Source: Leptospiraceae bacterium (lineage in GTDB: Bacteria > Spirochaetota > Leptospiria > Leptospirales > Leptonemataceae). Taken from it: a stretch of DNA of 64,000 nt. This document shows positions 1 through 9,918 of this stretch, one piece after another; the stretch's first letter is position 1; each line of letters begins with the position of its first letter. Where the stretch lies: contig JAOACE010000016.1 in assembly GCA_026418015.1 (NCBI GenBank), positions 1 to 64,000 of the forward strand. Direction: 5' to 3'. The notes beneath the pieces were generated by a model that saw nothing but the letters and a program-made list of their open reading frames with translations, was not told the DNA's origin and did no database searches. The position numbers were made by a program, and so were the translations under genes.

Positions 1-254
1 GATGGAAAGATTATGAGTTTGGAAGAAAGAATCAATCGACTGGAAGATAAAATGGAATCAGAGATTCAAAGACTCGAAAATAAGATAGAAACCGAAACTA
101 AGAGATTAGAGGAGATGATTCATGCTGAAGTATCAAGGTTAGAAGGTTTGATAAGATCGGAAGGTGCTCGAATTGATGGAAAGATTATGAGTTTGGAAGA
201 AAAAATCAATCGACTCGAAGATAAAATGGAATCAGAGATTCAAAGACTGGAAGA
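1..254 (+). repeat. 174-bp-period direct repeat inside the coiled-coil gene
   Basis: Bases 1-80 and 175-254 are nearly identical, with about four mismatches in 80. The period is 174 bp, or 58 codons, so the repeat keeps the frame. It encodes two copies of a segment beginning Asp-Gly-Lys-Ile-Met-Ser-Leu-Glu-Glu. Identity at the DNA level, including third positions, suggests a recent internal duplication. The first copy begins at the window edge, so more copies may lie upstream. Confidence 0.8.
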
Positions 255-474
255 TAAAATAAATTCCGAGATTAAGCGATTAGAAGAGATGATTAAATCG
301 GAGACATCGATATTAGAAGAGAAGATCGAAACAGAAACCCAGAAGATAGCGAAGGACATAATACGATTGGAGAAGAAAACGACGATTATGTTTGGTATGT
401 TATTTTTTGTTGTGATATTTCTCAATCAAAACGCACTAGAATTGATTATCAAAATCATTCAGTTGGTAAGATAA
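1..474 (+). CDS. Coiled-coil protein with C-terminal membrane anchor, 5' end outside window
   Basis: Function not recognised. The reading frame is open from base 1, and the codons before the first ATG at 13 (Asp-Gly-Lys-Ile) match the internal repeat exactly, so the true start probably lies left of the window. Nearly the whole visible protein is heptad-like, rich in Glu, Lys, Arg, Leu and Ile, and should form a long alpha-helical coiled coil. About 20 hydrophobic residues near the C-terminus (TIMFGMLFFVVIFL) look like one membrane span, followed by a short tail ending in Val-Arg. The pattern of cytoplasmic coiled coil plus C-terminal anchor resembles DUF1640/CCDC90-type small coiled-coil proteins, but that likeness is by architecture only. 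Confidence 0.6.
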   Translation, partial: DGKIMSLEERINRLEDKMESEIQRLENKIETETKRLEEMIHAEVSRLEGLIRSEGARIDGKIMSLEEKINRLEDKMESEIQRLEDKINSEIKRLEEMIKSETSILEEKIETETQKIAKDIIRLEKKTTIMFGMLFFVVIFLNQNALELIIKIIQLVR

Positions 475-585
475 ATTTATAACGACATAGATGTTATTTT
501 TATTTTTGCAAAATCGAATAAAAGCATTTTAAACAAGAAATTAAAGAAATCAAAAATTTTACTTTTTGATTCTAATAAAGCTTAA

Positions 586-606
586 CTGCGGGTATTTGCC
601 CCGCAG
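586..606. terminator. Hairpin between convergent genes, probable bidirectional terminator
   Basis: CTGCGGG (586-592) pairs with CCCGCAG (600-606) across a seven-base loop. It lies between the stop of the coiled-coil gene at 474 and the stop of the ACT gene at 613, which point at each other. On the plus strand it is followed by GGTTTTATT, on the minus strand by TTAAGCTTTATT. Neither is a strong U tract, so the terminator call is moderate. Confidence 0.55.
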
Positions 607-612
607 GTTTTA

Positions 613-1236
613 TTAAATAAATTTTTTTAATAATTCTTTGATTTCTTTTAGGTTTCTTTCGTTAAATTCTGATTGGTTTTTCTTTTCTACGATAAAGGTA
701 TCGTTAGCAAATTTGTCTTCTGTGGCTGCAAAGAATTCATGAATGTTTAAATCTGCCAAAAATAAGATTTGAGCAATCAGATAAAGAAGTCCCGGTCTAT
801 CGATGGTTTTAAAATGGATTTTTAGACGTTTTGCATCTTCTATGGGTTCTAGTTCGACTTCTGTGTTGGGGTAAGGCTTCATGCTGTTGATGATTTTTCT
901 TGTTTTTTCGGGGTAATTTGCCAAGTATTCGCTTATATGGATTTGATTGCTCAAAAGTTTATACAGATCACTTTCGATTTTTTCTAATATCTCTTTGGTA
1001 ATAAGAGTATCAGCATTGTGAGGTTCAATCGTAAAAATGTCTTCGATTTTATCATCCACAGTTCGAATTGTTGCAGAAATAATGTCCCAGTTATGTACAA
1101 ACAGAACTGCGGTAATTCTGTATAAAATGCCGGGTTCATCTTTAAAATTGCTAATCACTAATTTTGCCTGTTGGATTGTGTCTTTATCATAGACAGTTGG
1201 TTCGAATAAAATGTTTCCAGATTTTGTAATAATCAT
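613..1236 (-). CDS. Double ACT-domain regulatory protein, GlnD C-terminus-like
   Basis: A protein of 207 residues with two ACT-like regions and no recognisable catalytic domain. The first lies near residues 25-75 (KDEPGILYRITAVLF, then DIISATIRT). The second lies near residues 130-185 (IDRPGLLYLIAQILF, then LNIHEFFAATED). This arrangement resembles the C-terminal ACT pair of uridylyltransferase GlnD and plant ACR proteins, which sense amino acids, so a small-molecule-binding regulator is inferred. The ATG at 1236 is chosen over an upstream in-frame start at 1290 because AAGGAGG sits just before it. It is transcribed alone, toward the hairpin at 586-606. Confidence 0.75.
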   Translation of the reverse strand: MIITKSGNILFEPTVYDKDTIQQAKLVISNFKDEPGILYRITAVLFVHNWDIISATIRTVDDKIEDIFTIEPHNADTLITKEILEKIESDLYKLLSNQIHISEYLANYPEKTRKIINSMKPYPNTEVELEPIEDAKRLKIHFKTIDRPGLLYLIAQILFLADLNIHEFFAATEDKFANDTFIVEKKNQSEFNERNLKEIKELLKKFI

Positions 1237-1562
1237 AAAAGCCTCCTTTTTTATTTTAAATGCAAGTTTTATGCTCAAAAAATACACCAAAATATGTATA
1301 TAAAATAGTAAATTTTTAATAAAAATGCTTAATAAATAAGCAATTTGTGTATGTTATGTTTTTTTGTAGTAGCTTAGAAAAATCCAATTATGTGAATTTG
1401 TTGATCATAAGCTTCTGTAAAAAAACAACTAAAAACAAAATTTCGCGTAGGAATCAGAAATAATTTTAAATTTTTATAAAAATCAATTCTATTTGTAATT
1501 TTAAACCTCAATCTAAAATCATTATTTTGCAAAAAATCAATTTAAAATGATTCAAACAATGG

Positions 1563-1611
1563 TTGTCCCACTTTGGACAAAATCGTCTGTTTTTTGTCCA
1601 AAAAAGAACAA
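1563..1611. promoter_or_regulatory. Two tandem TTGTCC-N6-GGACAA operator-like sites
   Basis: Site 1 is TTGTCC (1563-1568), six bases, then GGACAA (1575-1580), a perfect inverted repeat. Site 2 is TTGTCC (1594-1599), six bases, then GAACAA (1606-1611), with one mismatch. Their centres are 31 bp apart, close to three helical turns, which suits a dimeric regulator binding one face of the DNA. They lie 37-85 bp upstream of the proposed -35 element of the LruC gene. The regulator is unknown. Confidence 0.5.
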
Positions 1612-1647
1612 ATAGTAAAAAAAATTTATAATTTTAATAAAAAAAAA

Positions 1648-1676
1648 TTGATTAATATTTTATGCTATTTTAGAAT
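1648..1676 (+). promoter_or_regulatory. Sigma-70-like promoter of the LruC lipoprotein gene
   Basis: TTGATT (1648-1653) and TAGAAT (1671-1676) are separated by exactly 17 bp. Transcription would start near 1683, leaving a leader of about 14 bases that contains the ribosome site AAGGGGG. The short leader and correct spacing support the call, but AT-rich DNA yields such matches easily. Confidence 0.45.
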
Positions 1677-1696
1677 AATAACATAAGGGGGTGTTT

Positions 1697-3094
1697 ATGT
1701 TTAAAAAATATATTTTGATTTTTTTAATATTTTTATTGGCACAATGTGGTAAAGACAAAAATCCATTTATGTTGTTTCCTGGTAATAATAATGATGGAAA
1801 TCAAACCTCTTCTTCTACAACTACATCCGATAATACCAACAACAATACATCAAGTACTTCTAACAATAATACAAACACCATCAACGATCAATGTGGAACA
1901 TTAAATTATGATACTCAAACAGTCGTCGATGTAAACGTAAGAGTACAGGTGTTGGATATAGATGGACCTGTTGTTGGTGCAACAGTGGTATTAAGATTGC
2001 CGAACAATGCTGTAAGTAATCTATTTCAAGTGGGAACAAACGAAAATGGTATTGCCCAAGGGATAGCTCAGATTTCTACAAGTGTAGATTCGCTTTTGTT
2101 AGAAGTAAAAGTTGGTAGTAATGTGATCTATTCCGCTAACATAAACAATCGTTGCGATTTAGGTCAATATCTTGTTCGCATAGATAGAAATGTTGTGGTA
2201 AACGATGATGTAAATAATCAAAACCCCATCGATTCTGATGGCGATGGTACACCCGATGTAAATGATGCTTATCCAGACGATCCAACACGAGCAACAAAAA
2301 TTGTATTTCCTTTATCTGGTGCAGGTGTAATTGCCTTCGAAGATTTATATCCAGTTCCCGGAGATGCAGATTTTAACGATGTGGTGCTTCAAATTTATAA
2401 CGAAGAAGATTTAAACACTCAAGGTCAAGTAGTTCGAATTCGTGGAAGATACAGATTCCTTGCAAGAGGTGCAGGATACAATCATGTTGTATTAATCAAA
2501 CTACCTGGTTCTGGTACAATTATACAAAAAGTTTATGATGGAAACAACAGTAGAGTAAGTCAAATCAATACACATGTAGATTCGTTGGATAAAGTACCAT
2601 TATTTTTAAAAGATTCCTTATTTTTCGCAAACCCAGTCTATACGAGTAGTTCAATTTATAGAACACAAACACTTTGTTCTCATAATGCTATGAGTGGTTC
2701 TTCTTATGTTCCTTGTTATTCTTCGGAAATAGAAATTATTTTTGATCAGCCACAACCAAAAACGAAACAAACCTCTGCACCCTACGATCTTTATATCTAT
2801 GTATTAAATACAAATAAAGAGATTCATTTCCCTGGACTTTATCTAAGAAATGATGGCTCAGATGTATATTTAGATAATGATGGTTTTCCATGGGCATTGT
2901 TGATTCCTACAAAATGGAATTGGCCATTAGAACGCAAATATATTACTACTGGATATCCATGTTTCGATGAATGGTATGTTTCTCGTGGTACAAATTTTAC
3001 CGATTGGTATTTGAGGGTGGATTCCACATCCCAAAGAAATCTCTATCCTTATTTTAGCGACATCAATTATTCCGAAACTATTGGTTGTAGATAA
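1697..3094 (+). CDS. LruC domain-containing lipoprotein
   Basis: A predicted surface or periplasmic lipoprotein of 465 residues. The signal peptide (about residues 1-16) ends in Leu-Leu-Ala-Gln-Cys17, followed by a Ser/Thr/Asn-rich linker to about residue 65. A beta-rich region follows (about 70-170), then one thrombospondin type 3-like calcium loop (DSDGDGTPDVNDAYPDD, near 180-195). From about 205 to 430 it matches the LruC (DUF4842-type) domain, seen as FEDLYPVPGDADFNDVVLQI and the later GLYLRNDGSDVY region. ATG 1697 is preferred over GTG 1691 because AAGGGGG lies five bases before it. It is a single-gene unit with its own promoter and terminator. LruC was named in Leptospira; its role is poorly known. 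Confidence 0.85.
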   Translation: MFKKYILIFLIFLLAQCGKDKNPFMLFPGNNNDGNQTSSSTTTSDNTNNNTSSTSNNNTNTINDQCGTLNYDTQTVVDVNVRVQVLDIDGPVVGATVVLRLPNNAVSNLFQVGTNENGIAQGIAQISTSVDSLLLEVKVGSNVIYSANINNRCDLGQYLVRIDRNVVVNDDVNNQNPIDSDGDGTPDVNDAYPDDPTRATKIVFPLSGAGVIAFEDLYPVPGDADFNDVVLQIYNEEDLNTQGQVVRIRGRYRFLARGAGYNHVVLIKLPGSGTIIQKVYDGNNSRVSQINTHVDSLDKVPLFLKDSLFFANPVYTSSSIYRTQTLCSHNAMSGSSYVPCYSSEIEIIFDQPQPKTKQTSAPYDLYIYVLNTNKEIHFPGLYLRNDGSDVYLDNDGFPWALLIPTKWNWPLERKYITTGYPCFDEWYVSRGTNFTDWYLRVDSTSQRNLYPYFSDINYSETIGCR

Positions 3095-3099
3095 AATAT

Positions 3100-3127
3100 C
3101 GAGGGGTATTTTACCTCTCGCTTTTTT
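3100..3127 (+). terminator. Intrinsic terminator of the LruC gene
   Basis: CGAGGGGT pairs with ACCTCTCG (one G-T pair) across a short loop and is followed by CTTTTTT. It begins six bases after the LruC stop codon. The stem plus U tract make it a standard Rho-independent terminator. Confidence 0.8.
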
Positions 3128-3172
3128 ACAATTCAATTGACTTAATTTTTACTTCGATGCTTTTGGTATTTG

Positions 3173-3963
3173 ATGAAAAAAATTCAATACATTATTTCTC
3201 CAGAATTAAGAGAAGCAATCAAGGTTGCAGAAATTACCGGACGTCCACTTTTGTTACGTGGCGAACCTGGGACAGGAAAAACCCTTCTAGCACATGCAAT
3301 TGCTCAAGAAAAAAATCTTCCCTTGTTTGAATGGCATGTTAAATCTTATTCCAAAGCATTAGATGGTTTGTATACTTACGATGCAATTGCTCGTTTAAAC
3401 GATTCGCGATTTTCCGAAAATTTAGAAAAAGTCAAAAACATAGAAAATTATATTGACCTAGGTGCATTAGGAAAAGCCTTTTCTTTGGATGGCCCTTCGA
3501 TAGTTCTAATCGACGAAATTGATAAGGCAGATTTAGAATTTCCCAACGATTTATTGTTAGAACTTGATCAGATGGAATTTGTGATTGTAGAAACAGGAAA
3601 AAAGATCAAAGCAAAATATCGACCTTTAACCATTATTACATCGAATAACGAAAAGGAACTTCCCGATGCTTTTTTAAGACGGTGTATCTTTCATTATATC
3701 AGTTTTCCTGATCCAGAATTTATGAAGGAAATTGTCTATACACATTTTCCCGACATTGATAATCAATTATTAGAAAATGCATTAGAAATTTTTTATAAAA
3801 TTCGTAATATTTCTGATTTAAAGAAAAAACCCACTACTTCCGAATTTATAGATTGGTTGCAGGTTTTAATCATAGAAAAACAAAAATTAACCAATAAGCC
3901 AATACCATTTGTTGGAGCGTTGATTAAAAACGAAGAGGATTTAAAAAATATTTCTTATAAGAT

Positions 3964-3967
<4 letters not shown>
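3173..3967 (+). CDS. MoxR-like AAA+ ATPase, partner of the overlapping nuclease-like gene
   Basis: A single-domain AAA+ ATPase of 264 residues. Walker A is GEPGTGKT (residues 30-37), Walker B is VLIDE (111-115), sensor 1 is in TIITSNNEKELPD and an arginine-finger candidate in FLRRCIFHY. The order and the Asn-containing sensor fit the MoxR class, which usually works with VWA-domain partners. No VWA gene is nearby. Instead the stop overlaps the start of a PD-(D/E)XK nuclease-like gene in an ATGA junction, so the two are probably translated together. ATG 3173 is used rather than TTG 3170. No clear ribosome site is visible. The ATPase fold is certain from motifs; remodelling or loading a nuclease is inference. 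Confidence 0.85.
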
Positions 3968-6069
<2,102 letters not shown>

Positions 6070-6239
6070 TTATGTTCTACTCAAATAAATTCTATTAGAA
6101 CTACTACAATTATTTAAAATTATAAAAAATATATTAAAAAAATTAATAAAATAATAATACTATTAATTTTTGCATTTTTATAGTCTAAAATTCTTGACGA
6201 TCCAATTTTTTATGATAGTTTTGTATATTAAGTTGATTT

Positions 6240-6728
6240 ATGGATTTTCCAAAGGGTCTTGTTTTTGTATTATTGATGATTTTGGTTTTACAATGTGGTA
6301 ATGGAAGAGTACCCGATCAAAAAAAAGCTCCATCCCAACCCAAAGAACAAATTACCAAAGGCGAAAACTATTGTGATGTACACTCTACGGTTTGTGAATT
6401 TTCTATCAAAGAAGGTGGAGAAATCATTGCCCAAGGTACTTTAAACCTTAATCCAAAACCCGTACATGCAATGAATCCAATTGAATTTGACTTAACACTT
6501 ACAAAAAGTAAATTGCAAAATCCAGAGATCATGCTCAGCCTTACTATGCCAGCAATGTATATGGGAATCAATAAGGTTTTTTTAAAAAAAATCTCTTCGA
6601 AGGATTATAAAGGCAATGGTATGTTTGCAGAATGTGTCACAGAAGACAGAAGATGGAACATTAAAATTGTGTTAAGAGAAAACGAAAAAACCTATGCAAC
6701 AGATATCCAATTTGATATTATACAATAA
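6240..6728 (+). CDS. YtkA-like-domain lipoprotein
   Basis: A small lipoprotein of 162 residues. The signal ends Leu-Val-Leu-Gln-Cys19, an atypical lipobox with Gln at -1 but like that of the LruC protein here. The mature part has a beta-sandwich pattern: VHAMNPIEFDLTLTKS, then LTMPAMYMGINKVFLK, KGNGMFAECVTEDRRWNIKI. The Met-Pro-x-Met-x-Met-Gly motif and the later Arg-Arg-Trp match the YtkA/FixH-like family, whose members are often linked to copper or cytochrome oxidase assembly. It is divergent from pyrG and 66 bp upstream of the CZB chemoreceptor. Metal handling is inference; a Met-rich patch is what can be seen. TTGACG at 6194-6199 is a possible -35, without a well-spaced -10. Confidence 0.65.
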   Translation: MDFPKGLVFVLLMILVLQCGNGRVPDQKKAPSQPKEQITKGENYCDVHSTVCEFSIKEGGEIIAQGTLNLNPKPVHAMNPIEFDLTLTKSKLQNPEIMLSLTMPAMYMGINKVFLKKISSKDYKGNGMFAECVTEDRRWNIKIVLRENEKTYATDIQFDIIQ

Positions 6729-6794
6729 ATTAAAAAGAATCATTCAATATTTTTTAAAATCTTATAGATAATTATATAAAATTAAGGAGCTGTT

Positions 6795-8138
6795 ATGCAA
6801 AAAATTTCTACTTTAACTAAGATTCAATATGCTAATTTATTATCCCTTTCGGTTTTTTTATTATTGATCATCTTTGAGTTTGATAAAAAAAGCTTTGATC
6901 CATTACAACTTTTGATGGTTCTAAACCTATTTCTTTTTACTTATATATTTATAGCTACTAATAAGGTAAAAAATCTATTAAAAAAAATTAACCATAGCAT
7001 AAATGTAAAATCCTTAGAAGAAATAAAAAACTTAAAAGAAGGTGGCGAACTTTACGAACTTATCGATCATATAAACCATTTATTACTTAGTACAGAATCA
7101 GTTTCAAAAGATACTCTTAAAGAAAATATACAAAAAATGGAAAAAGTATCTCAATTGGAAAATCTAATCGATAAAGAAAAACTTTCTAAGATCGAAAATG
7201 GCATCCAAAAAAGTTTAACGAATATTGCAGGCGATTTAAACAAAGTGGTTCAAAAGATTCAAATGATTAAACAAGAAAATAATAAAACAGTCCAAATTGC
7301 AGTAGAAGGAGAAAAAGTAGTTTTGGGAATTCTAAATAATCTTAGTTTTTTAATAAAAAACATAGAAGATTACAGCAAAATGATCCAGAATTTAGCCCAA
7401 AAAATGGAAGATATTGGGATGATTGTTTCTCTTATAAAAGATATTGCAAACCAAACAAATTTATTGGCACTTAATGCTACCATTGTTGCTGCAAAAGCTG
7501 GCGAAGTAGGAAAAAGCTTTGCAGTAGTTGCTGACGAGGTTCGAAAGCTTGCAGAAAGAACCAAAAAAGGGACAGAAGATGTAAACGATGTAATTCTGGA
7601 ACTTCAGCAACAAAGTAAAGACACTTTATCCAAAACAAACGAATTATTAAACTTAACACAACAATCAAATTCTTCTATTAAAGGACTAACGGGAATTCTA
7701 AAAAACTTTGTAAGCTCTGCAATTCTAAATGAAAAACTAACAGATGTGTTATCTTTAAATGTATTTCTATCTACCAAAAAGTTGGACCATGTAATATTTA
7801 AAATCAACACCTATTTAAGTGTAACACACAATAAAATGGTGTTCCAATTTACGGATCATTACAATTGTGCTTTTGGAAAATGGTACTATTCCGAAGGCAT
7901 TAAAGAGTTTGCAGATTTGGTTACATTTAAAAGAATCGAAAACCATCACGCGAACTATCATAAGGTATTGTATAACGTGGTAGAATTAATAGAAAATAAA
8001 AAAGATTTAGCACAAAATCAAGAGAACATTTTTAATAGTTTTGATATGGCAGAAGAAGAATCCCAATTACTTTTTAACGATATGGACTTGTTGCTCGAAG
8101 AGAAAGCACAAAGATTGGGGATTACTTATAAGGTTTAA
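6795..8138 (+). CDS. Methyl-accepting chemotaxis protein with C-terminal CZB zinc-sensing domain
   Basis: A chemoreceptor of 447 residues. Two hydrophobic helices near residues 13-28 and 37-55 are joined by a very short loop, so there is no periplasmic sensor. The signalling hairpin carries the conserved tip sequence [15 protein letters not shown] followed by [15 protein letters not shown] (about 215-255). The C-terminus has a chemoreceptor zinc-binding (CZB) domain: [15 protein letters not shown] with its His-x3-Cys core (about 350-365), then [12 protein letters not shown] domains bind zinc and respond to zinc or hypochlorite in known cases. AAGGAG lies just before ATG 6795. It likely senses an intracellular signal; the neighbouring putative metal-handling genes are suggestive. 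Confidence 0.88.
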   Translation: MQKISTLTKIQYANLLSLSVFLLLIIFEFDKKSFDPLQLLMVLNLFLFTYIFIATNKVKNLLKKINHSINVKSLEEIKNLKEGGELYELIDHINHLLLSTESVSKDTLKENIQKMEKVSQLENLIDKEKLSKIENGIQKSLTNIAGDLNKVVQKIQMIKQENNKTVQIAVEGEKVVLGILNNLSFLIKNIEDYSKMIQNLAQKMEDIGMIVSLIKDIANQTNLLALNATIVAAKAGEVGKSFAVVADEVRKLAERTKKGTEDVNDVILELQQQSKDTLSKTNELLNLTQQSNSSIKGLTGILKNFVSSAILNEKLTDVLSLNVFLSTKKLDHVIFKINTYLSVTHNKMVFQFTDHYNCAFGKWYYSEGIKEFADLVTFKRIENHHANYHKVLYNVVELIENKKDLAQNQENIFNSFDMAEEESQLLFNDMDLLLEEKAQRLGITYKV

Positions 8139-8147
8139 TGGAAAGTT

Positions 8148-8837
8148 ATGGAGTTTGTGGACGTAGAATCGTACTATTTGGTGGCTTTAATTTCTGGGTT
8201 TTTGGGTGGTCTTAGCCATTGTAGTTTTATGTGCGGTCCTATTATTACTTCTTTTGTTGTAGAAAAGCATCAACCTAAGTATAGTATCTATTTGGCACAA
8301 TTTTTTTATCACTCTGGTAGAATCTTTACTTATAGTATGATTGGATTTCTTATGGGATATGGGGGATTTTTTGTAAGCAACTTGGGGCTTATCATTGGAA
8401 TCAAAAATACTATTATGATTCTTGTTGGGATTTATTTAATCTTAAAGGGATTAGAAATGGTAGGGTTAATAAAACATCTAAATTTGTCTTTCGAAACGAT
8501 TGGGAATACCACAAAGTTATTCTCTAACATGATTTTATTCCTTCGCGATATGTCTTCTAGTTGGAAATATTTTTTATATGGGTTAATATTGGGATTTTTG
8601 CCTTGTGGATTATCTTATACAGCTTTTATTGCTTCGAGTGGACTGAATGATCCTTTTAAAGGTTTTTTGTTTATGTTTTTGTTTGGTTTGGCAAATGTAC
8701 CAGCTTTGTTTTTTGTTGTATCTTTTTCTTATAGAGTTGTTCAGACTACGAGAAGTATATTGTATTATTTGACTGCAATTGTATTTATTGTTTCGGGGAT
8801 CTATTTTATTTATTCTCAGGTTCATAGATTTTTTTGA
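8148..8837 (+). CDS. UreH/TauE-like six-helix membrane protein (sulfite exporter family)
   Basis: An integral membrane protein of 229 residues with about six hydrophobic segments. The first helix contains GFLGGLSHCSFMCGPI and a later one GLILGFLPCGLSYTAF. These Cys-containing signatures match the DsbD-like/UreH_2 membrane family, often labelled sulfite exporter TauE/SafE and frequently found beside cytochrome cbb3 or copper genes. The conserved His-Cys and Cys-Gly pairs suggest metal or thiol chemistry in the membrane. The gene follows the chemoreceptor by nine bases and overlaps the next gene at TGATG, so it is in an operon. Substrate unknown. Confidence 0.78.
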   Translation: MEFVDVESYYLVALISGFLGGLSHCSFMCGPIITSFVVEKHQPKYSIYLAQFFYHSGRIFTYSMIGFLMGYGGFFVSNLGLIIGIKNTIMILVGIYLILKGLEMVGLIKHLNLSFETIGNTTKLFSNMILFLRDMSSSWKYFLYGLILGFLPCGLSYTAFIASSGLNDPFKGFLFMFLFGLANVPALFFVVSFSYRVVQTTRSILYYLTAIVFIVSGIYFIYSQVHRFF

Positions 8838-9517
8838 TGGATTTACTTCTTATCACTTCTGCCATCGAAGAAGAATTAATAGAATTAGAAGATTTAAATC
8901 ACCAAGAAATAAAATTAGGTAAAAATATTTATAAAATTATTTTATTACCTCTTGGAATTGGAAAGCTCAATGCTTTGTATAATTTGATGAATTGGTATAA
9001 TAATCATCGAAAAGATACTCTAAAAGAAATCATTTTCTTGGGTTCTTGTGGTAGTTATGATTTAGATTACAAACAAGATTTTATCGCATCTTGTAATTTT
9101 ATCAATTATGATTATGCATCTTTGACGAATCAAAGTAAGAGTTTACCAGAAGTTTCGAAACTAATCAAAACAGAACAAGGAGAGGTTGCAAAATCTATTG
9201 CTCATCTTTACCATTGGGAATTTGGTATCGTAAATTCTACCGATTCTATTACATTAAAAAAAATTGATAAAAATTTATTATTAAAAAAAATTAATAATCA
9301 TTCTATCGGTAATGTATACGAAAACTTAGAAGCTTATGGTATCGCTCTGTTTTGCTCAAAGATAAAAATTCCTTTTACTGCTTTTTTGAGTATTACAAAT
9401 GCTGTTTACGAAAATGGCTCCGAAGAATGGCTTAAAAATTATCAATCCATGGCAAAAAAATTAAATCTTATGATAAAAAATTATCTTAAAGGTATTTTAG
9501 ATTCAAGTTTTTTTTAG
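8837..9517 (+). CDS. Nucleoside phosphorylase/hydrolase superfamily protein, possible futalosine hydrolase
   Basis: A protein of 226 residues of the PNP/UDP phosphorylase fold. The start (LLITSAIEEEL), the glycine turn in LPLGIGKLNALY, the strand EIIFLGSCGSYD, and the segment VYENLEAYGIALFCSK correspond to the family's conserved ribose and base-binding elements. The NLE-x-xG-A element resembles futalosine hydrolase MqnB (menaquinone route) as well as MTA/SAH nucleosidases. Which substrate is used cannot be decided; no other menaquinone gene is in the window. ATG 8837 overlaps the preceding stop codon and is chosen over TTG 8834. The sequence is divergent from well-known members. Confidence 0.7.
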   Translation: MDLLLITSAIEEELIELEDLNHQEIKLGKNIYKIILLPLGIGKLNALYNLMNWYNNHRKDTLKEIIFLGSCGSYDLDYKQDFIASCNFINYDYASLTNQSKSLPEVSKLIKTEQGEVAKSIAHLYHWEFGIVNSTDSITLKKIDKNLLLKKINNHSIGNVYENLEAYGIALFCSKIKIPFTAFLSITNAVYENGSEEWLKNYQSMAKKLNLMIKNYLKGILDSSFF

Positions 9518-9535
9518 TCGATATTATATTTAACT

Positions 9536-9904
9536 ATGGGGCAAAAAGAGAATAAAGATATACGGAGTTCGCGAGAGAATTTGGAAGGAGAACCCAAAGA
9601 GGTTTTCTATAGGATTCAGCTGACAGTTGCTGTTTATAAGAACAAAAAGTTGGCTTATAAGAACGAAATGATTGTTCCAACATGGTATACACGACGATCC
9701 GAAGCGCGTGCTCACATTAAAAAAGAAATCAACAAGAGATTAAAAGAATCAGATTTTTTTATTTCGCCGCGTGTTGATTACGATTTAGTAAGATATTCCC
9801 AGGAAGGAAGTTGCAATACTTACATAAGATACAGAATTATCGAAGAAGAGGGGAATTTATTAAAAATACACGATCAAATATCAATTGACAATAAGATTAC
9901 GTAA
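9536..9904 (+). CDS. Hypothetical protein, small basic/charged cytoplasmic
   Basis: Function not recognised. A protein of 122 residues with no signal peptide or membrane span. The middle is beta-rich (VFYRIQLTVAVYKNKKLAYKNE), followed by a helix rich in Arg and Lys (RRSEARAHIKKEINKRLKE) and further strands (CNTYIRYRII). It lies 18 bp after the nucleosidase gene and 14 bp before the next frame on the same strand, so it is likely cotranscribed with both. Confidence 0.6.
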   Translation: MGQKENKDIRSSRENLEGEPKEVFYRIQLTVAVYKNKKLAYKNEMIVPTWYTRRSEARAHIKKEINKRLKESDFFISPRVDYDLVRYSQEGSCNTYIRYRIIEEEGNLLKIHDQISIDNKIT

Positions 9905-9918
9905 TTATTTTAAAAATC

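Larger units (their letters stand above)
1237..1696. other. 460-bp AT-rich intergenic region between divergent genes
   Basis: This stretch separates the ACT gene (minus) from the LruC lipoprotein gene (plus). I see no credible gene. It holds the ACT gene's ribosome site, a paired operator-like motif at 1563-1611 and a likely promoter at 1648-1676. The rest is A/T-rich runs with no clear structure. Confidence 0.6.

Noticed and set aside
6194-6229. Promoter of the YtkA-like lipoprotein from TTGACG and TATATT
   Set aside because: Spacing is 24 bp; TATGAT gives only 11 bp. No pair fits, so no promoter is called.
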